Origin: Diospyros lotus
Taxonomy: Eukaryota > Streptophyta > Magnoliopsida > Ericales > Ebenaceae
Length of the DNA: 64,000 nucleotides
Direction: 5' to 3'
NCBI RefSeq assembly: GCF_014633365.1
Contig: NC_068350.1
Coordinates: forward strand, 38,617,119 to 38,681,118
Each line of letters starts with the position of its first letter. Position 1 is the first letter of the stretch. The translations under genes and the position numbers were made by a program. Below the pieces are notes generated by a model. That model saw only the letters and a list, made by a program, of their open reading frames with translations. It was not told the DNA's origin and did no database searches. Shown one piece after another: positions 23,879 through 35,100 of the stretch.

Positions 23879-24826
23879 CTAGTCTTTCCTAGGTGTCATG
23901 TGAAAAGTACAGCCTGAATCTAAGATCCACTCATCACCTATGGTATGATCTGTCACAGTTAGGCCTTCTGCACTATCATATCCATCAGAGATATTTGCTG
24001 CATCCTGGTTACTAGAGTTTTCCTTTTCTAGATCCTTTTTCCTTTTGAAACAATTCTTTCTTATATGACCTTCTTTCTTGCAATACCAACATGTTCTAGT
24101 TTTTGAGGATTCCCTACTAGATCCTCTAGACTTTGAATTTGACCTCGTTTTACTTCTACCCCTTGAGTTCCCTTTGCCCTTATTCTTAGATTTATGCTCC
24201 CAATTACCTTTTACATTTAAGCCTTCAGCACTATTTATTTTCTTATCTTTCTTATCATCTTCAAGATCCCTAGACCTTAAGGCAGACACTACATCCTCTA
24301 AGGATAAAGAAGTTCTACCATATTGCATTGCAGTCCTTAAATCTCTATATGACTCAGGCAAAGCATTTAAAAGGATTACAGCTTGGTTTTCTTCAGAAAT
24401 ACTCTCGTCTATGTTTTCTAGACCTATTACAATGACATTAAAGTCATCTAGGTTTTCTTCTAGAGATTTAGAGGTATTCATTTTAAAACCAAATAATTTT
24501 CCCTTTAAGTAAATCTTACTTGTTAAAGATTTAGTCATATATAGGGATTTTAGCTTATTCCATACCTTTAAAGCAGTATTTTCTTTGTTAACTTGCCTAA
24601 GGACTTTATCAGAAAGATTTAAAATTATTAGGCTATAGGCTAATCTATCCATTTTTCGCATTTCAGGGGTAGGAGGGGTTCCTACTTTATCCTTCTCAGT
24701 TGCAGGAGGTTCATCCAGTGCTTCAGAGCACTAGTTTTGAACCAGAACTACAGTCATTTTCTTCTGCCATAACGAAAAATCACCACTACGATCAAACTTA
24801 TCTAACTCAAACTTAGATGGAGCCAT
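23879..24826 (-). pseudogene. gag: Copia gag and protease, interrupted
   Basis: The likely start is the ATG at 24826 (MAPSKFELDKFD). A TAG about 31 codons in (24731-24733) breaks the frame, which is open again down to a TAG at 23879-23881. The UBN2/gag capsid region is recognisable by SLEENLDDFNVIV and LLNALPESYRDL. A basic linker leads to one CCHC zinc knuckle, CWYCKKEGHIRKNC. The aspartic protease site DSG (WILDSGCTFHMTP, near 23915) lies just before the terminal stop. The protease is therefore cut from the integrase by the TAG, although the frame continues beyond it. Confidence 0.9.
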
Positions 24827-25200
24827 TTATTTGATCAATAAAACAGAATGTAGATTACAGGTGATATTTCAATTTACTGAGATTATTCAAGCAGGATAAA
24901 GAAGTTAATTTTCCAGAAAATTAACTAAACCTTAATTTGATTTTCAAATACAAACCAGAACAAATAACAGTATATTTTAGAAAGAAAAAAAAATAACCAA
25001 CAGAAAACTTGTTCAAGATCAAGAAAAATTTAGGACATGCAGAATATATTTAACGAACTAAAAATTAGGCAAAAATTTATTGCAAGCAAAAATTAGGGGT
25101 AAAGTTAGAACGAGATCTGAAGACCCTAAGTTGGAATTCTTACCAGATCTGAAATTTTTACCTTTCGGATCTGAAACAGCTTGACCGGGATCTTAGATCC

Positions 25201-25217
25201 CCGTGGCTCTAATACCA
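25201..25217 (-). other. Primer-binding site of the copia element
   Basis: Minus strand TGGTATTAGAGCCACGG immediately inside the 5' LTR, one base different from the standard initiator tRNA-Met complement TGGTATCAGAGC at its start. The adjoining LTR ends CCTAG instead of the CCTACA seen in the 3' LTR. Confidence 0.9.
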
Positions 25218-26036
25218 CTAGGTTTTGAACAACCTGATTTCTCGGCCAAACACAGATTAAGCGCGATACAAAGTAAATCAAAACTTTAAACCAGAAAAAT
25301 ATAAATGCAAGACACAGCGATATACGTGTTCGAATCAATAGATCCTACTCACGGCAGAGGCACCGCCTCTAGTCAATCCACTAGATCTTCAAGTTTACAA
25401 ACGATTACAAGATCATGAACAAAAAAATAGAAACAATATTGCAATACAACTGAAAAACAGAATCGAAAAACAACAAGATCAAGGTAGATCTATTCTATAA
25501 CGATCTCACGATCAAGACTAAGTATCTGTTCTATCAGTCAATACCTCTCATGCCTCAGCTGATTAAAACACATAGAGATTAAGCAATAACCGTTCTTACC
25601 ATCAGATCTTACCATGGAAGCAACCAAAGAATCGATTGAAACATAGATCAGAACGAAGGATTCACGAAGAGTGTCTCGCTTCAAGAATCGCCGATTTAGG
25701 GTTTTCAGAGAAAGAGCACAAGACAAAATATCAGAATATTCTGGAGATTAGGGCATTGAGCTGCCCTTTTATAGCAACGCCAACATAGGTTATTAGGAAT
25801 GGGCTCGACCAGCAGCACAAGAGGCAACACGGAAATAATATGGGCTCGGCCCATATAAACATAACAGCCCAAAGATATTAATAACATGCAGCAGATATAT
25901 ATATTAACATCATATATATAACAGCATATAATGAGACATATTTATTTAAATGAAACAAATATAAGATGCATCTCAGCAACATGTAACAACATGCCAGAAA
26001 TCTGATAAAATCATTTTGAATCACATAATATCAACA
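25218..26036 (-). repeat. 5' LTR of the copia element
   Basis: Matches the LTR at 19899-20718. The outer end is TGTTGATATT on the minus strand, followed outside by the CATTT target duplication. Near 25765-25775 the minus strand has TATAAAAG, a TATA-box candidate for the element's transcript. Confidence 0.93.
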
Positions 26037-26268
26037 CATTTATCTTTGGATTTGTTGATGCCTAGTTTCACTAGAGTGGCCGATGATTAAAAGAACTACC
26101 AAAAATGGATGCTTAATGATCAATCATTTTTCTAATGAATTCACAATATTAAGTATCCACTCTTGGTGATGGTTTCATGAGATAAAATGTAAAGGAATGC
26201 AATGAACCAGACTATTCAATTACTACTTCACAAGAACTAAAGAAATACTTGATCAGTAAAGAGCTTAC

Positions 26269-26461
26269 CTAGAAATGGAAGTTCATCTTCAGATTTTGAT
26301 GCCTGCGACAAGAGAAGTTCAGTGAATTCTAGCTTTCAATTTGTGAATGAATACTGAATTAAGAGTCAATCGAAACATGCTACCTTATCCGTTGAAGAAG
26401 ACTCCTTGCGTCAAGACCTCTTGTAACCCCAGCAGGTTCCTCTTTCTTTCAAATCCACAAG
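26269..26461 (-). pseudogene. Exons 2 and 3 of diverged copy P1
   Basis: Exon 3-like piece 26269-26302 (34 bp, one fewer than in D) lies between a GCAG acceptor and a GTAAGC donor; it reads ASKSEDELPF. Exon 2-like piece 26384-26461 (78 bp) lies between a GACAG acceptor and a GTAGC donor. It aligns with exon 2 of D by GGATTTGAAAGAAAGAGG but has stops in all three frames. A recognisable exon 1 homologue was not found upstream. This copy is clearly older than A-E. Confidence 0.5.
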
Positions 26462-26479
26462 CTGTCATATCAAGAAAGA

Positions 26480-27800
26480 CACAAACAAAGAAATTGTTGC
26501 AAAAACATTTTGCTTTCAAAACCATGAAGAAAAGAACTACATAAAGTGGCCCAAAAGAAAAAATCAAAACCATGAGAGAAATTAAAAGATAACTAATTGA
26601 AAGTGAAAACAAAAAACATGAAATGACATAAAACCATGTTAACCATCGAATTAGTATGATAACCTATTTTTCCTTTAACTATATTTGAATAATTCCTGCA
26701 TATTTCAAAAAAGAAATGTATTTAAAAATCACCTATTGTAATAGCAAAAAGAAAAGAAATATGCCTGTTGATTCCAAGGTTGGCCAAGGCTGAGAACTGA
26801 ATGCTTGGTGTTGTGGTATGGAAGCAAAGTGCTCACCCCCTACTCCAAAAGGACTGATCATAAAGATTTCTTAGCAATTCAATAGGTAAAGATACACAAA
26901 TCTAAATTGAAAAGGAGAAATGTGGATGTTAAACTTGCAAGAACTGGTTGAGTTGGTATTGTTCAGCTGTTTCCGGGGATTTGTTTTGAGCCTATTACAA
27001 TATCGAATTCCCATCTTCAGTACTTTGAGCAATGAATAATCATCATCCAGTTGACGTTTGAAAGGATTTCTCAGCGATATAACGCCATTTTCAGAAGCAT
27101 TTCCAGTAATTCGACTACATTACTTTCCTATGCCAAACCATCTTTTTGGAATCACTTTCAAATGTAGTGTTGTCATAGTCAGGTTTCGATAACAGGAGCC
27201 AAATCACTAGATCTATCCCTGGATCCCATGGCCAAATCACCAGATCTAAACCAAAGCTAAGAAAATCTAGATGACATATCAGTATACAGGGCAGAAGATC
27301 TCGAACAGATGCCAACTTTCCAACGGTTACTAGAGACAAGAAGAGAGGTTCTTGACCAGAAGCAAGGCGAAGTATAACAAAGGTGATCAGAGGTGAGGTT
27401 GGAAGGGACTTGATCAGGGGCAGGGAGAAGAGGTGAAGGCAAGATAGGGGGCTTGGATACAGGTGATCTGTGAGCCTGTGTGTCAAAGTAGACAGACAGG
27501 TGGAAGGAACAGGATGGAATGAGGAATTGATCAGAAGGAGATGAGGGAGAAAGAGGTGAATCAATCTGCGAAGATCAGGAGGGGAGGAAACCACTTTGAT
27601 CATACAACATATAAATCAAAATTGAAATTCTAAACTAAACAAACGAAATCAATGAACATTCTTACGAGGGCATGAACTTTTTATAAAAGTTTTATTAAGA
27701 ATCTCCCACCTCATCCCCCTTCACACAGCATCACATCAATCGTTAAAACAATGTACATAAAAGGATCCAATACATCACCATCTAAATATATATTAAGATT
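26480..27800. other. Unassigned sequence upstream of P1 exon 2
   Basis: Expected to contain intron 1 and exon 1 of P1. A minus-strand open frame at 27115-27603 (162 codons) exists but has low-complexity Leu/Ser/Pro composition and no similarity to exon 1 of D. The piece just left of it, up to about 26620, keeps intron 1 similarity to D. I see no other feature. Confidence 0.35.
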
Positions 27801-27818
27801 TACCTCTTGAAAGCAAAA

Positions 27819-28010
27819 TTGATGTTGAAATCAAAGTTTCAGATACATTACCATACTTTTTCAAGAAAAGAAATGTTAGAACAACAAATCAAACTCAAGT
27901 GCAGCACACCTTGGAGGGAGAAATGAGAATTTCTTGAGATTAGCTCAACATCAAAACCCTTAAAAATCTGAAAGCCATCAACAAAATGAAGCAAATCAAC
28001 TATCTATAAA
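27819..28010 (-). repeat. Upstream segment shared by P1 and D (27819-28010 and 34780-34990)
   Basis: The two stretches share aaatcaaagtt, agaaatg..agaacaacaaat and gaaagccat..aa blocks in the same order, each upstream of its gene on the minus strand. This places them in the 5' flank or a 5' UTR of the family, and suggests that P1 and D inherited a common promoter region. Confidence 0.5.
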
Positions 28011-28132
28011 AGACAGTGAAAACTCAGTTTCACGCTAAAGAAATTATTCAAGAAACAGAAGAACTGTACTTTGAAACGGAAGATGGAGAAAGGAGATAAC
28101 CCATTCTTCCATCAAATTAAAGGAACTTCTCT

Positions 28133-28133
<1 letters not shown>

Positions 28134-28167
<34 letters not shown>
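28134..28167 (-). repeat. (CT)n microsatellite upstream of P1
   Basis: About 17 uninterrupted CT units, read as (GA)n on the coding strand of P1. (GA)n/(CT)n tracts are common in plant 5' UTRs and core promoters. The equivalent place in D (34700-34722) has a short TCTCTC/CACACA tract. Confidence 0.8.
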
Positions 28168-28171
<4 letters not shown>

Positions 28172-28419
28172 GTATCTGATCGTGTCTCCTAGCTCCTGCA
28201 TGAAACAGTAATTTTGCTAATTAGTAGTTGAATCTGAAAATAGCAAATCAAATAAGCTTAATGCTATCAGAGTGGTTGATTGCCTGTACCAATTGAAAAC
28301 GCTATCAGAAAATTCAGATGAAAAACAAATGACGAATAATGGAGGGGTTCAGGTTTGGTTCAGTTCTTTTGACTTCGATTCCATTTTCATTTTAAAATGT
28401 TCGATTTTATTTCATTTTA

Positions 28420-30290
28420 AAATGTTTGGCTGGAGAACCTAATGTGTCGTCAGACAACTTTCAGTTTTGTCTTCAATTATATATATACTGATAAATAATT
28501 TCTTTATTCATTCTTTTATTCATCGACGCCACCTTTGTTGAGTCCTATGCAATCCCTCTAATGGCTTAACTCGCCTGTAATGATAGGGTGATAAACACAA
28601 AAAGAAATTTGTGAAAACATTATTTTTTTTAAATTCTTTTAAAATTTTGAAAACAAAAATCAATAATCAAATGCGATTTTTTGTCTTTGAGTTCCAAATG
28701 ACTAAAGTGGAACTAAAGGTTTAAGACAAATGTGCATGAAAAGGATGGAAAGTATTCATCAAATATTTGAGAAATGTTGGAGGGAATAAAGACTTGCATC
28801 AATAAAGTTACAACAAAAGCTTGTGACCATTACACAAACGCACACATGAAAAAACCCTCAATATCCCTGGTCTTCCTTGACCTATTGATCTTATAGTTAA
28901 TATATTAAATAAATTTAAATTAAATATATCATAATTATTATTATAATTATGTATTTAACTTTATATATTATTAAATATAAAACATATTTAATCTATTATC
29001 TATATCTTCACTGTTTATGGTATATATAATCGTATTTAAATTTGATTTTTAATAATCATATTCATATTTTGTAACATCCCGCATCGAACGATAGGAAGAA
29101 CCGAAACAACTTATCCTGATAGCCCTACACAAACTTCCCAGGAGGGTCACCCATCCTTGGATTTCCCCAGGTCAAGCACGCTTAACCCTGGAGTTTTTTG
29201 CCTGCATTCAGCTCAAAAGGTATCCAACTAGTGTTGTTTCCTTCCTTATTTATCCTCAATATATACAATTCTCCTTTGGGGTCCCCGGATATTACATATT
29301 TAATACTAGAATCGATTAAATGGATTAGATTTAAGTTTGCACTGGGTCTATTGAGAGGCATAAGGTAGTCAAATTGCCTCTAGAAGTGTGCACTCCTAGA
29401 TTTACGCTTGGTTTTATATTTCTAGGATCTAAAAGTGACGTCTTCTCATTAATCAATTGTAAAGAAAGAGCAAAAGAAAATAATCAAATAAAAATTTAGC
29501 TAGATAGTTCAAATTTTTGTATAAGTAAGAAATTGGGTCAATTTAATATTTCAACTTTTGAAAACTTGGTCAATTTCACACTCATTGTTAATCAAATAAC
29601 ATGTAACATTTCCCTTACCACAGGCTAGGTTGCAAGGAAATGAAAGTGGAAAATGGATATCGTACGAAAGAAAACACAAAGAGAAAATTTAAAATAAAGT
29701 AAAAAATAGAAACCCGTAAATAAAAAATATAAGGCTTATTGTAAATAGAATTTTAATGCAAAAAATTATAAAAAATAATTATTCAATCACATTTAAACAT
29801 AAATTCCATCATCGATTTAAGTAAACATAAATACAAGTTGCTTCTATCTCTAATGTGGTAGTCAGGATAACAGAAACAAAATTGTTTCTATCTCTGACAT
29901 GGTCGTGAAATAACAATACGTTTTTAATATTTTTTCAGTATTGCAAAACGGCTTCGACACGGTCCCAAACTACAAAAATAGTTCGAAAACATTTTTTTTG
30001 TGTGTGTGTTTCTTTCCGTTTCACGTTTCAAAAATGTTGAAACAACGTTGTTTCGATATTTTCGTGCACCGGAGATGATATGTATTAAGTTGGGATAATC
30101 TCAAAATTTTGAATACTAAACTAGATATAAGCCTATGGTATAAGGACTAACTTGGCATTTTGTACTATGTGATTATTAATATTTAATTCAATTTAAATAT
30201 AATAAAGAAAAGAAAAAGATGGGCCTTCTCTCGCGTGTCCTCTCCAAGCCATTACAGAACAAAATGTTATATTTGAAAGCCTTAGTTGGA
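28420..30290. repeat. Duplicated flank X1 (paralogue of 36880-39230)
   Basis: Starts at ggctggagaacctaatgtg and ends in the gatgggccttctc...ctccaagccattacagaac block, with matching order and spacing in X2 at 36880. Both lie downstream (3') of a family gene on the minus strand, D and E respectively. Different Cassandra insertions in the two blocks postdate the duplication. Units B and C keep only the first about 90 bases and the last block, so they carry a deletion of the middle. Confidence 0.8.
29070..29296 (-). mobile_element. Cassandra TRIM solo LTR
   Basis: 227 bp, TGTAATATCC...GATGTTACA on the minus strand, with perfect TATTT duplications at 29065-29069 and 29297-29301. The empty site survives in X2 near 37490. 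The minus strand contains a 5S rRNA-like region (about 29125-29195) with GTTAAGCGTGCTTG and GGATGGGTGACC, the signature of Cassandra LTRs. Confidence 0.9.
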
Positions 30291-30316
30291 AATAGGAAAG
30301 TGAAGGATATTACAAT

Positions 30317-31166
30317 TGGGGCCGGTTCAAAGTTGGTGGGGGACTTAGGCGATAATTAGTCTAGTGGCCTTCTAAAAAATAATAAAAATTATTAATTTTT
30401 TTTAAGATATAAAATCACTAATTAAATTTTTATATTCTAGTTTAGAAATTATTATTTTTTAATTGATAATATAGACACGTGAAAAAGATATGAAAACGTA
30501 AAGATTGAATAAGCAAAAAATATGAAGAGTTAATAGCCAGGTCTTTAAATTAAAAATTCATTGATTTAATTTTTTTTTCTTTAATGTCCAGATAAGTGCA
30601 GATTCCCTAGACGAAAAGTGAAAAAGATATGAAAATGTAAAAATTAAATAAACAAAAAATATGAAGAGTTTACGGCCAGGTCTTTAAATTTAAAATTTAT
30701 TGATTTAATTTTTTTTCTTTAATGCCCAAATAAGTGGGAAAAAAAATTTTTGTTCAAAAAATTATTTTATCAAATTTTTCTCCTAAAAGAATACCACTTC
30801 TTGTCTTCTTTTTTTTTTTTTTTTTGTGTTATTAGTTTACACCAAATTATTCATTGTCTAACATATTGAAAAATGATCCGTAGACTTAGGAAGTTGAAAG
30901 CCTTTTCATCTAAATGACATCTCATTATATACATTGTCTAATATTGAAATATGATTTGTAAACTTGAGGAGTTAGAGGGTCTCTTCGTTCAAATAAAATA
31001 ACAAAATAAACAGAGTATGAATTTAAAGAAAACCATCAAAAAAATAGAATTAGTGATTTTATATCTCAAAACATAAAAAAAAAAAAACTAATTTTTAATT
31101 TTGGGCCCCCCTCTGCTTAGGGCCCTAGGCATAGGCCTCTAAGGCCTATGCTTCCAGTCGGACCTG
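30317..31166. mobile_element. Non-autonomous hAT element (850 bp)
   Basis: Flanked by identical 8-bp duplications ATTACAAT (30309-30316 and 31167-31174), the hAT signature. The ends are TGGGGCCGGTTC and, reverse-complemented, CAGGTCCGACTGG: short imperfect inverted repeats of the CAGGGCCGG type. There is no transposase frame. The interior has two tandem copies of about 120 bp (30473-30594 and 30610-30735) sharing gaaaaagatatgaaaa, gccaggtctttaaatt and ttctttaatg. Confidence 0.85.
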
Positions 31167-31803
31167 ATTACAATTTGTGCCCAAAAAACTAAACTTTTAA
31201 TTTAAAATTTTGTTATTTTAAAATTTTGCTACAATTTAAAATTTTTAAAATTCCCAATTATTTGTTATATTAGATATTAGAATAAATTTAAAATTTAAAT
31301 AAAATGCTATAACTTACATTTTAAAATTTTAATAGTTTCCTATAAGTAAGAATTTTATTAAACTAAAAATCGCAAAAGCATCCACATTTTTATGTTAGGG
31401 CATACCTTGAGAATTACAACAAACAACTAAACAAGTGCATAAAGAAAATTCTCTACACACAAATATATATATATATATATATAAGTGTACAAAAATTAAA
31501 GGATAACTTCAAAAGACTACACCGAGAAAATTAACAAAATTTAATAGTTTAAATATTTATATTTTTAATTTTATTTTATTATTCTCAAAATACAAAAATT
31601 AAAATTTATAAACTTAGAAATTTAGACTTTGTGGAGGTCGAGCAAGACAATGGCACAAAAAAATCAACAATTAAGGCTGTACTTTCCTCCCGAAAGAAAA
31701 AACAGAAAAACGAAAGGCTACACCAGCAGTTTTGTCTACTGTGAATGAAAGATTAACCATTCTAATCTAGCTTACAGAGATCCAAACCTTCATATTATCC
31801 TTC

Positions 31804-33849
31804 CTAATTTCTTGATGCTTCATAAGTGCCCCGGGATGCTTGACCCCTCAATGACAGGTTGGCTATTCTTGGTGATCTCCTAACTGTTTCTGATTGTGTT
31901 GAAGTGGCCTTGGACCTGCGGGAGGTTCTTCTTGTCGAATTGCTTGGTACCATAGGCTGTAAGGAAGTACCCTCAGAGATGGAGATTCCTTTGCTCTCGC
32001 TAAAAATAATAAGACAAGTTTGAATTGTAAAATTAGTAGTTCTCAACAAAGAATTAATATTGTTTATGAATTTATACAAGAGAAGAATTGTTGTCACCTT
32101 TATCTAGAAAATGCAGCTACAAAGAATTACACCACACCATGTTCTTACCAATCAATCATTAAGTATTTGCAGCTACACAATCATTTATCCTTAGGGTTTT
32201 ATGATGCACTTTTTGATCAAGGGGACGAAGGATAAAAGGAAACACTAAATAAGAATAGGTGATTAATTATTTTTTTATTAACTCACATTCCAAGTATTTA
32301 CTCACTTCAACATGGATTCATGAGAAAAATGCAAATGAATGCAAGAAACAAGATTATTTACTAATTACTTCCTAAGCACTGAAGTAAAATTGCAGTGAAA
32401 ACCTTACCTAGAAATGAGAGTTTCACCATCTGATTTTGGTGCCTGCAACAAAAGAAGTGATTTAATGAACTTTAATTGTCAATTTGTGAATGACTATATG
32501 GAACTAAATGCCAATCAACATATATACTACCTCATTTATCGGAGAAGACTTGTCAAACTTTTTGCTAGCCTCAATAGGGTCCTCTTTCTTCTTAGATCCA
32601 GAATCTAGCATGTTAAGAAAGATAGAGATGTGAATAAGGAAATTGTGCTCAAAATATTTTGCTTTCAAAGCTATATATATATATATATATTGCATAAAAC
32701 AGCTACTTTAAAAGTTAAATAAAAATGCTGAAAAAGCACATGATTGCAATGGGAGCTACAAATTGTTTTATTTTTTTAAGGGAACATAAAGGCCACATAC
32801 ATGGAGAAAATGCTGACCCCACAAGAGGGATAGGGTTGAGGCAAGCTTAGAACAAAAACTTCAAAGAGCAGACAAGCTAGGACACACCCCAGCACTAAAC
32901 TAACAACACAAAGTTTTCGCCAATAGACCAAACGAAAGAATTGGAAACAAAGATAGAAATAACAACCCTGATAGGGTGACTAACTGTGTTTTACTAGGGA
33001 GGAAACTGAAATCCTAGGTGTATAGCTAAGCCGCACCTGCAAGAGGACTTGCATTGATCAGGCCAATGCTCCAAAGAGCACAATGGTGACAAGGCCACAT
33101 ACTAAGGTCAAACAACACGTATCTAAACACCCAAGAAATCAACTGATTACACTAGCAAATATTTGCTAACAAAACACATAAAAGAGCTGCAAATTGTTAA
33201 TCCATTGAAAAATCTAGTGGCAACTTAGTGCTTGACATGAATGACATAATTCTCTTCCCAACTCATACTCTAGTAAGAAGGAAACCTAATCATTTTCTCC
33301 AAAAGCTTTCGGCACAACAGTAAATTAGAAAAGCATGGATAATAGCCAGAAAGTTGATGATAGAGCTGAGCTAATTTCATGCCCTTTTCAAAAAATAACA
33401 TGATAAAATTCTTGCTCTATTTGTTTTTACTTAATTATTCCTTTGCCTTTTTTTTGTCGAAAATAAATTATGTGATTACCAAGTAATGAAGATATATGAA
33501 CTGCATGAAAGCAAAATGAAAACTTATTGAATCAACATGAAGAAGAAGTATGGTCACCTGTTTCTTCATTTTGCCCAAGACTATTATGCTTAGAATTTCT
33601 TTCATTGTCTAAAGCTTCAAGTATGATAGCGAGACCATTTTCAAGCTCTAGCTGCACTCCTTCGAAAGTGCTTTTACACTCCAGACCACCATAAGTCTCC
33701 GTATTGTTATAGGACACAAGAGGGGACGAAAGATTTGGGAATTCAAAATGATTATCATTTTGAAATAGTGGCTCATCAATTGGTAGATCTTCCAATGGAG
33801 ATTTCCAGAATTGGGGAAAAATGAAGTCATTTGAGTCCCTGGAGTTCAT
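31804..33849 (-). CDS. Copy D: intact four-exon gene of an unrecognised family (198 aa)
   Basis: Four exons on the minus strand: 33558-33849, 32531-32604, 32408-32442 and 31804-31999. All introns are GT-AG. The lengths 292+74+35+196 give 597 bp, exactly 199 codons including TAG, and the phases match at every junction. The start is the ATG at 33849 (MNSRDSNDFIFPQFWKSP), the one equivalent in A-C. The N-terminal half is acidic (FEGVQLELENGL near residue 68). Exon 2 is Lys/Glu/Ser-rich. The last third is basic, with STRRTSRRSK and RRSPRIANLSLRG. No signal peptide, membrane segment or known domain is visible; a nuclear or chromatin role is only a guess from composition. Paralogues are A, B, C and P1 (broken) and E (cut by a gypsy element). 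Confidence 0.7.
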
Positions 33850-33899
33850 TGTAACCTTTTATAACAGTTAACACTGCAAAGACAATGAGATATTTATTT

Positions 33900-35100
33900 A
33901 TTTGCTTGGTATGTAGTAATATTTAATTAATTAAGACTTAGTCATAAAAGGTATAGGGACTACAAGAGATAATTAATGTTAAATGTTTTGCTAAAGCAAC
34001 TTATCAAAATTACAACATTTAAATTAATTAAATGAAAACGAGACACAAAACAATTAATGTGATATCAAATAGTTATCTAATACCTTCAAAATTTTTTGCT
34101 AAAAAATATAAAGGAAGGATTAGAGAAACAGTAGTCATAAGTTATAATCTTTTTCAGGTCAGTTAAAAGTTTAAATAGAGAGTTTTATTCACAAGAATTA
34201 GGAGAGTTGAGGGGTAATGAAATGACCGCAAGAAATTATAAGAAAAAATTAGTGCTATCAGTTGGAGATTTAGCTAGTATCGATAAAAAAATCTAGAAGT
34301 TACTTGTTTTCATTCGATATATCCATATGTGTGTCCTTCTATTCATATAAATAAATCTCTTAGTAATAAAAAATTAAATGTCCAAACTAAGAAACTATCC
34401 TGTCAATCGATATTTTCTGCTTTTCCACTTCAATTCATTCTTGAAGCCTAATTTGTTGCCCTTTTAATTTGTTGATGTGCTGTTGTGTTTTACTTTTGCT
34501 TTCCCAAATATGGTTGGATTAGATAGTTATTTTTCTTAATAATATCTCAGCTTCTATATAAAAATCCCAGAAATAGATCCCTTTGATCACTCAACATATG
34601 TGTGTACCAAAATTGAAATTTTAGATTAAATAGAATGAAATGATTTGGATATTCCAATTGAGGAGCTAATCTTTTTATGAAATTAGTTTTATTTGGAAAT
34701 CTCTCTCTCACACACACACACAGCGCTCCCCATATCAATTCTTAGAACAATTTATAATTGAGAAATCCATCGCATCAAGTTGAAAATCAAAGTTGTAGAT
34801 GCCTCACCTTATGTCCTTTAAGAAAAAGAAATGGCAGAACAACGAATTAGACTTTTGTGCACGACTTGCAGATATATCAAAACTTCGTTCAACGCCTTCA
34901 AATTAGCTTGACATCCTTGAAACCCTTGAAAGCCATTAAGAAAAAGGAATGAAATCAATTATCTCAAAGTCTAATAAGGCAGCGAAAATTTGCTTCCCAC
35001 TAAAGAAATAGAAAAGGAAGAAAAATAAAAATTGAATTTTTAAAGGTATTTAGAAAGAGATTATATCTACCATCAAAGGGAGCTTTCACTTTCTATTTGT
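33900..35100 (-). promoter_or_regulatory. Likely 5' flank of gene D
   Basis: AT-rich sequence without coding signals, upstream of the ATG at 33849. It includes a TCTCTC/CACACA tract at 34700-34722 and a segment shared with P1 (34780-34990). A TTTCTTTTTCTTAAAG acceptor-like motif on the minus strand near 34820 would fit a 5' UTR intron. No TATA box can be assigned with confidence. Confidence 0.35.

Larger units (their letters stand above)
19899..26036 (-). mobile_element. Ty1/copia retrotransposon (6138 bp, decayed)
   Basis: Full-length element in minus orientation with two LTRs, a tRNA-Met-type primer-binding site, gag, protease, integrase, reverse transcriptase and RNase H in copia order. 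It is flanked by perfect CATTT duplications (19894-19898 and 26037-26041). The flanks rejoin into an intron resembling that of D near 32150-32200. By eye the two LTRs differ at about 32 of 818 aligned positions, mostly transitions. At least four in-frame stops and a disrupted stretch between integrase and RT make it non-autonomous. Confidence 0.95.

Noticed and set aside
27115..27603. 162-codon minus-strand frame upstream of P1
   Set aside because: Low-complexity Leu/Ser/Pro composition and no similarity to exon 1 of D, although it lies where exon 1 might be expected.
29125..29195. 5S rRNA gene
   Set aside because: Only the 3' part of 5S is matched and it lies inside a TRIM LTR with target duplications; it is Cassandra, not an rRNA gene.
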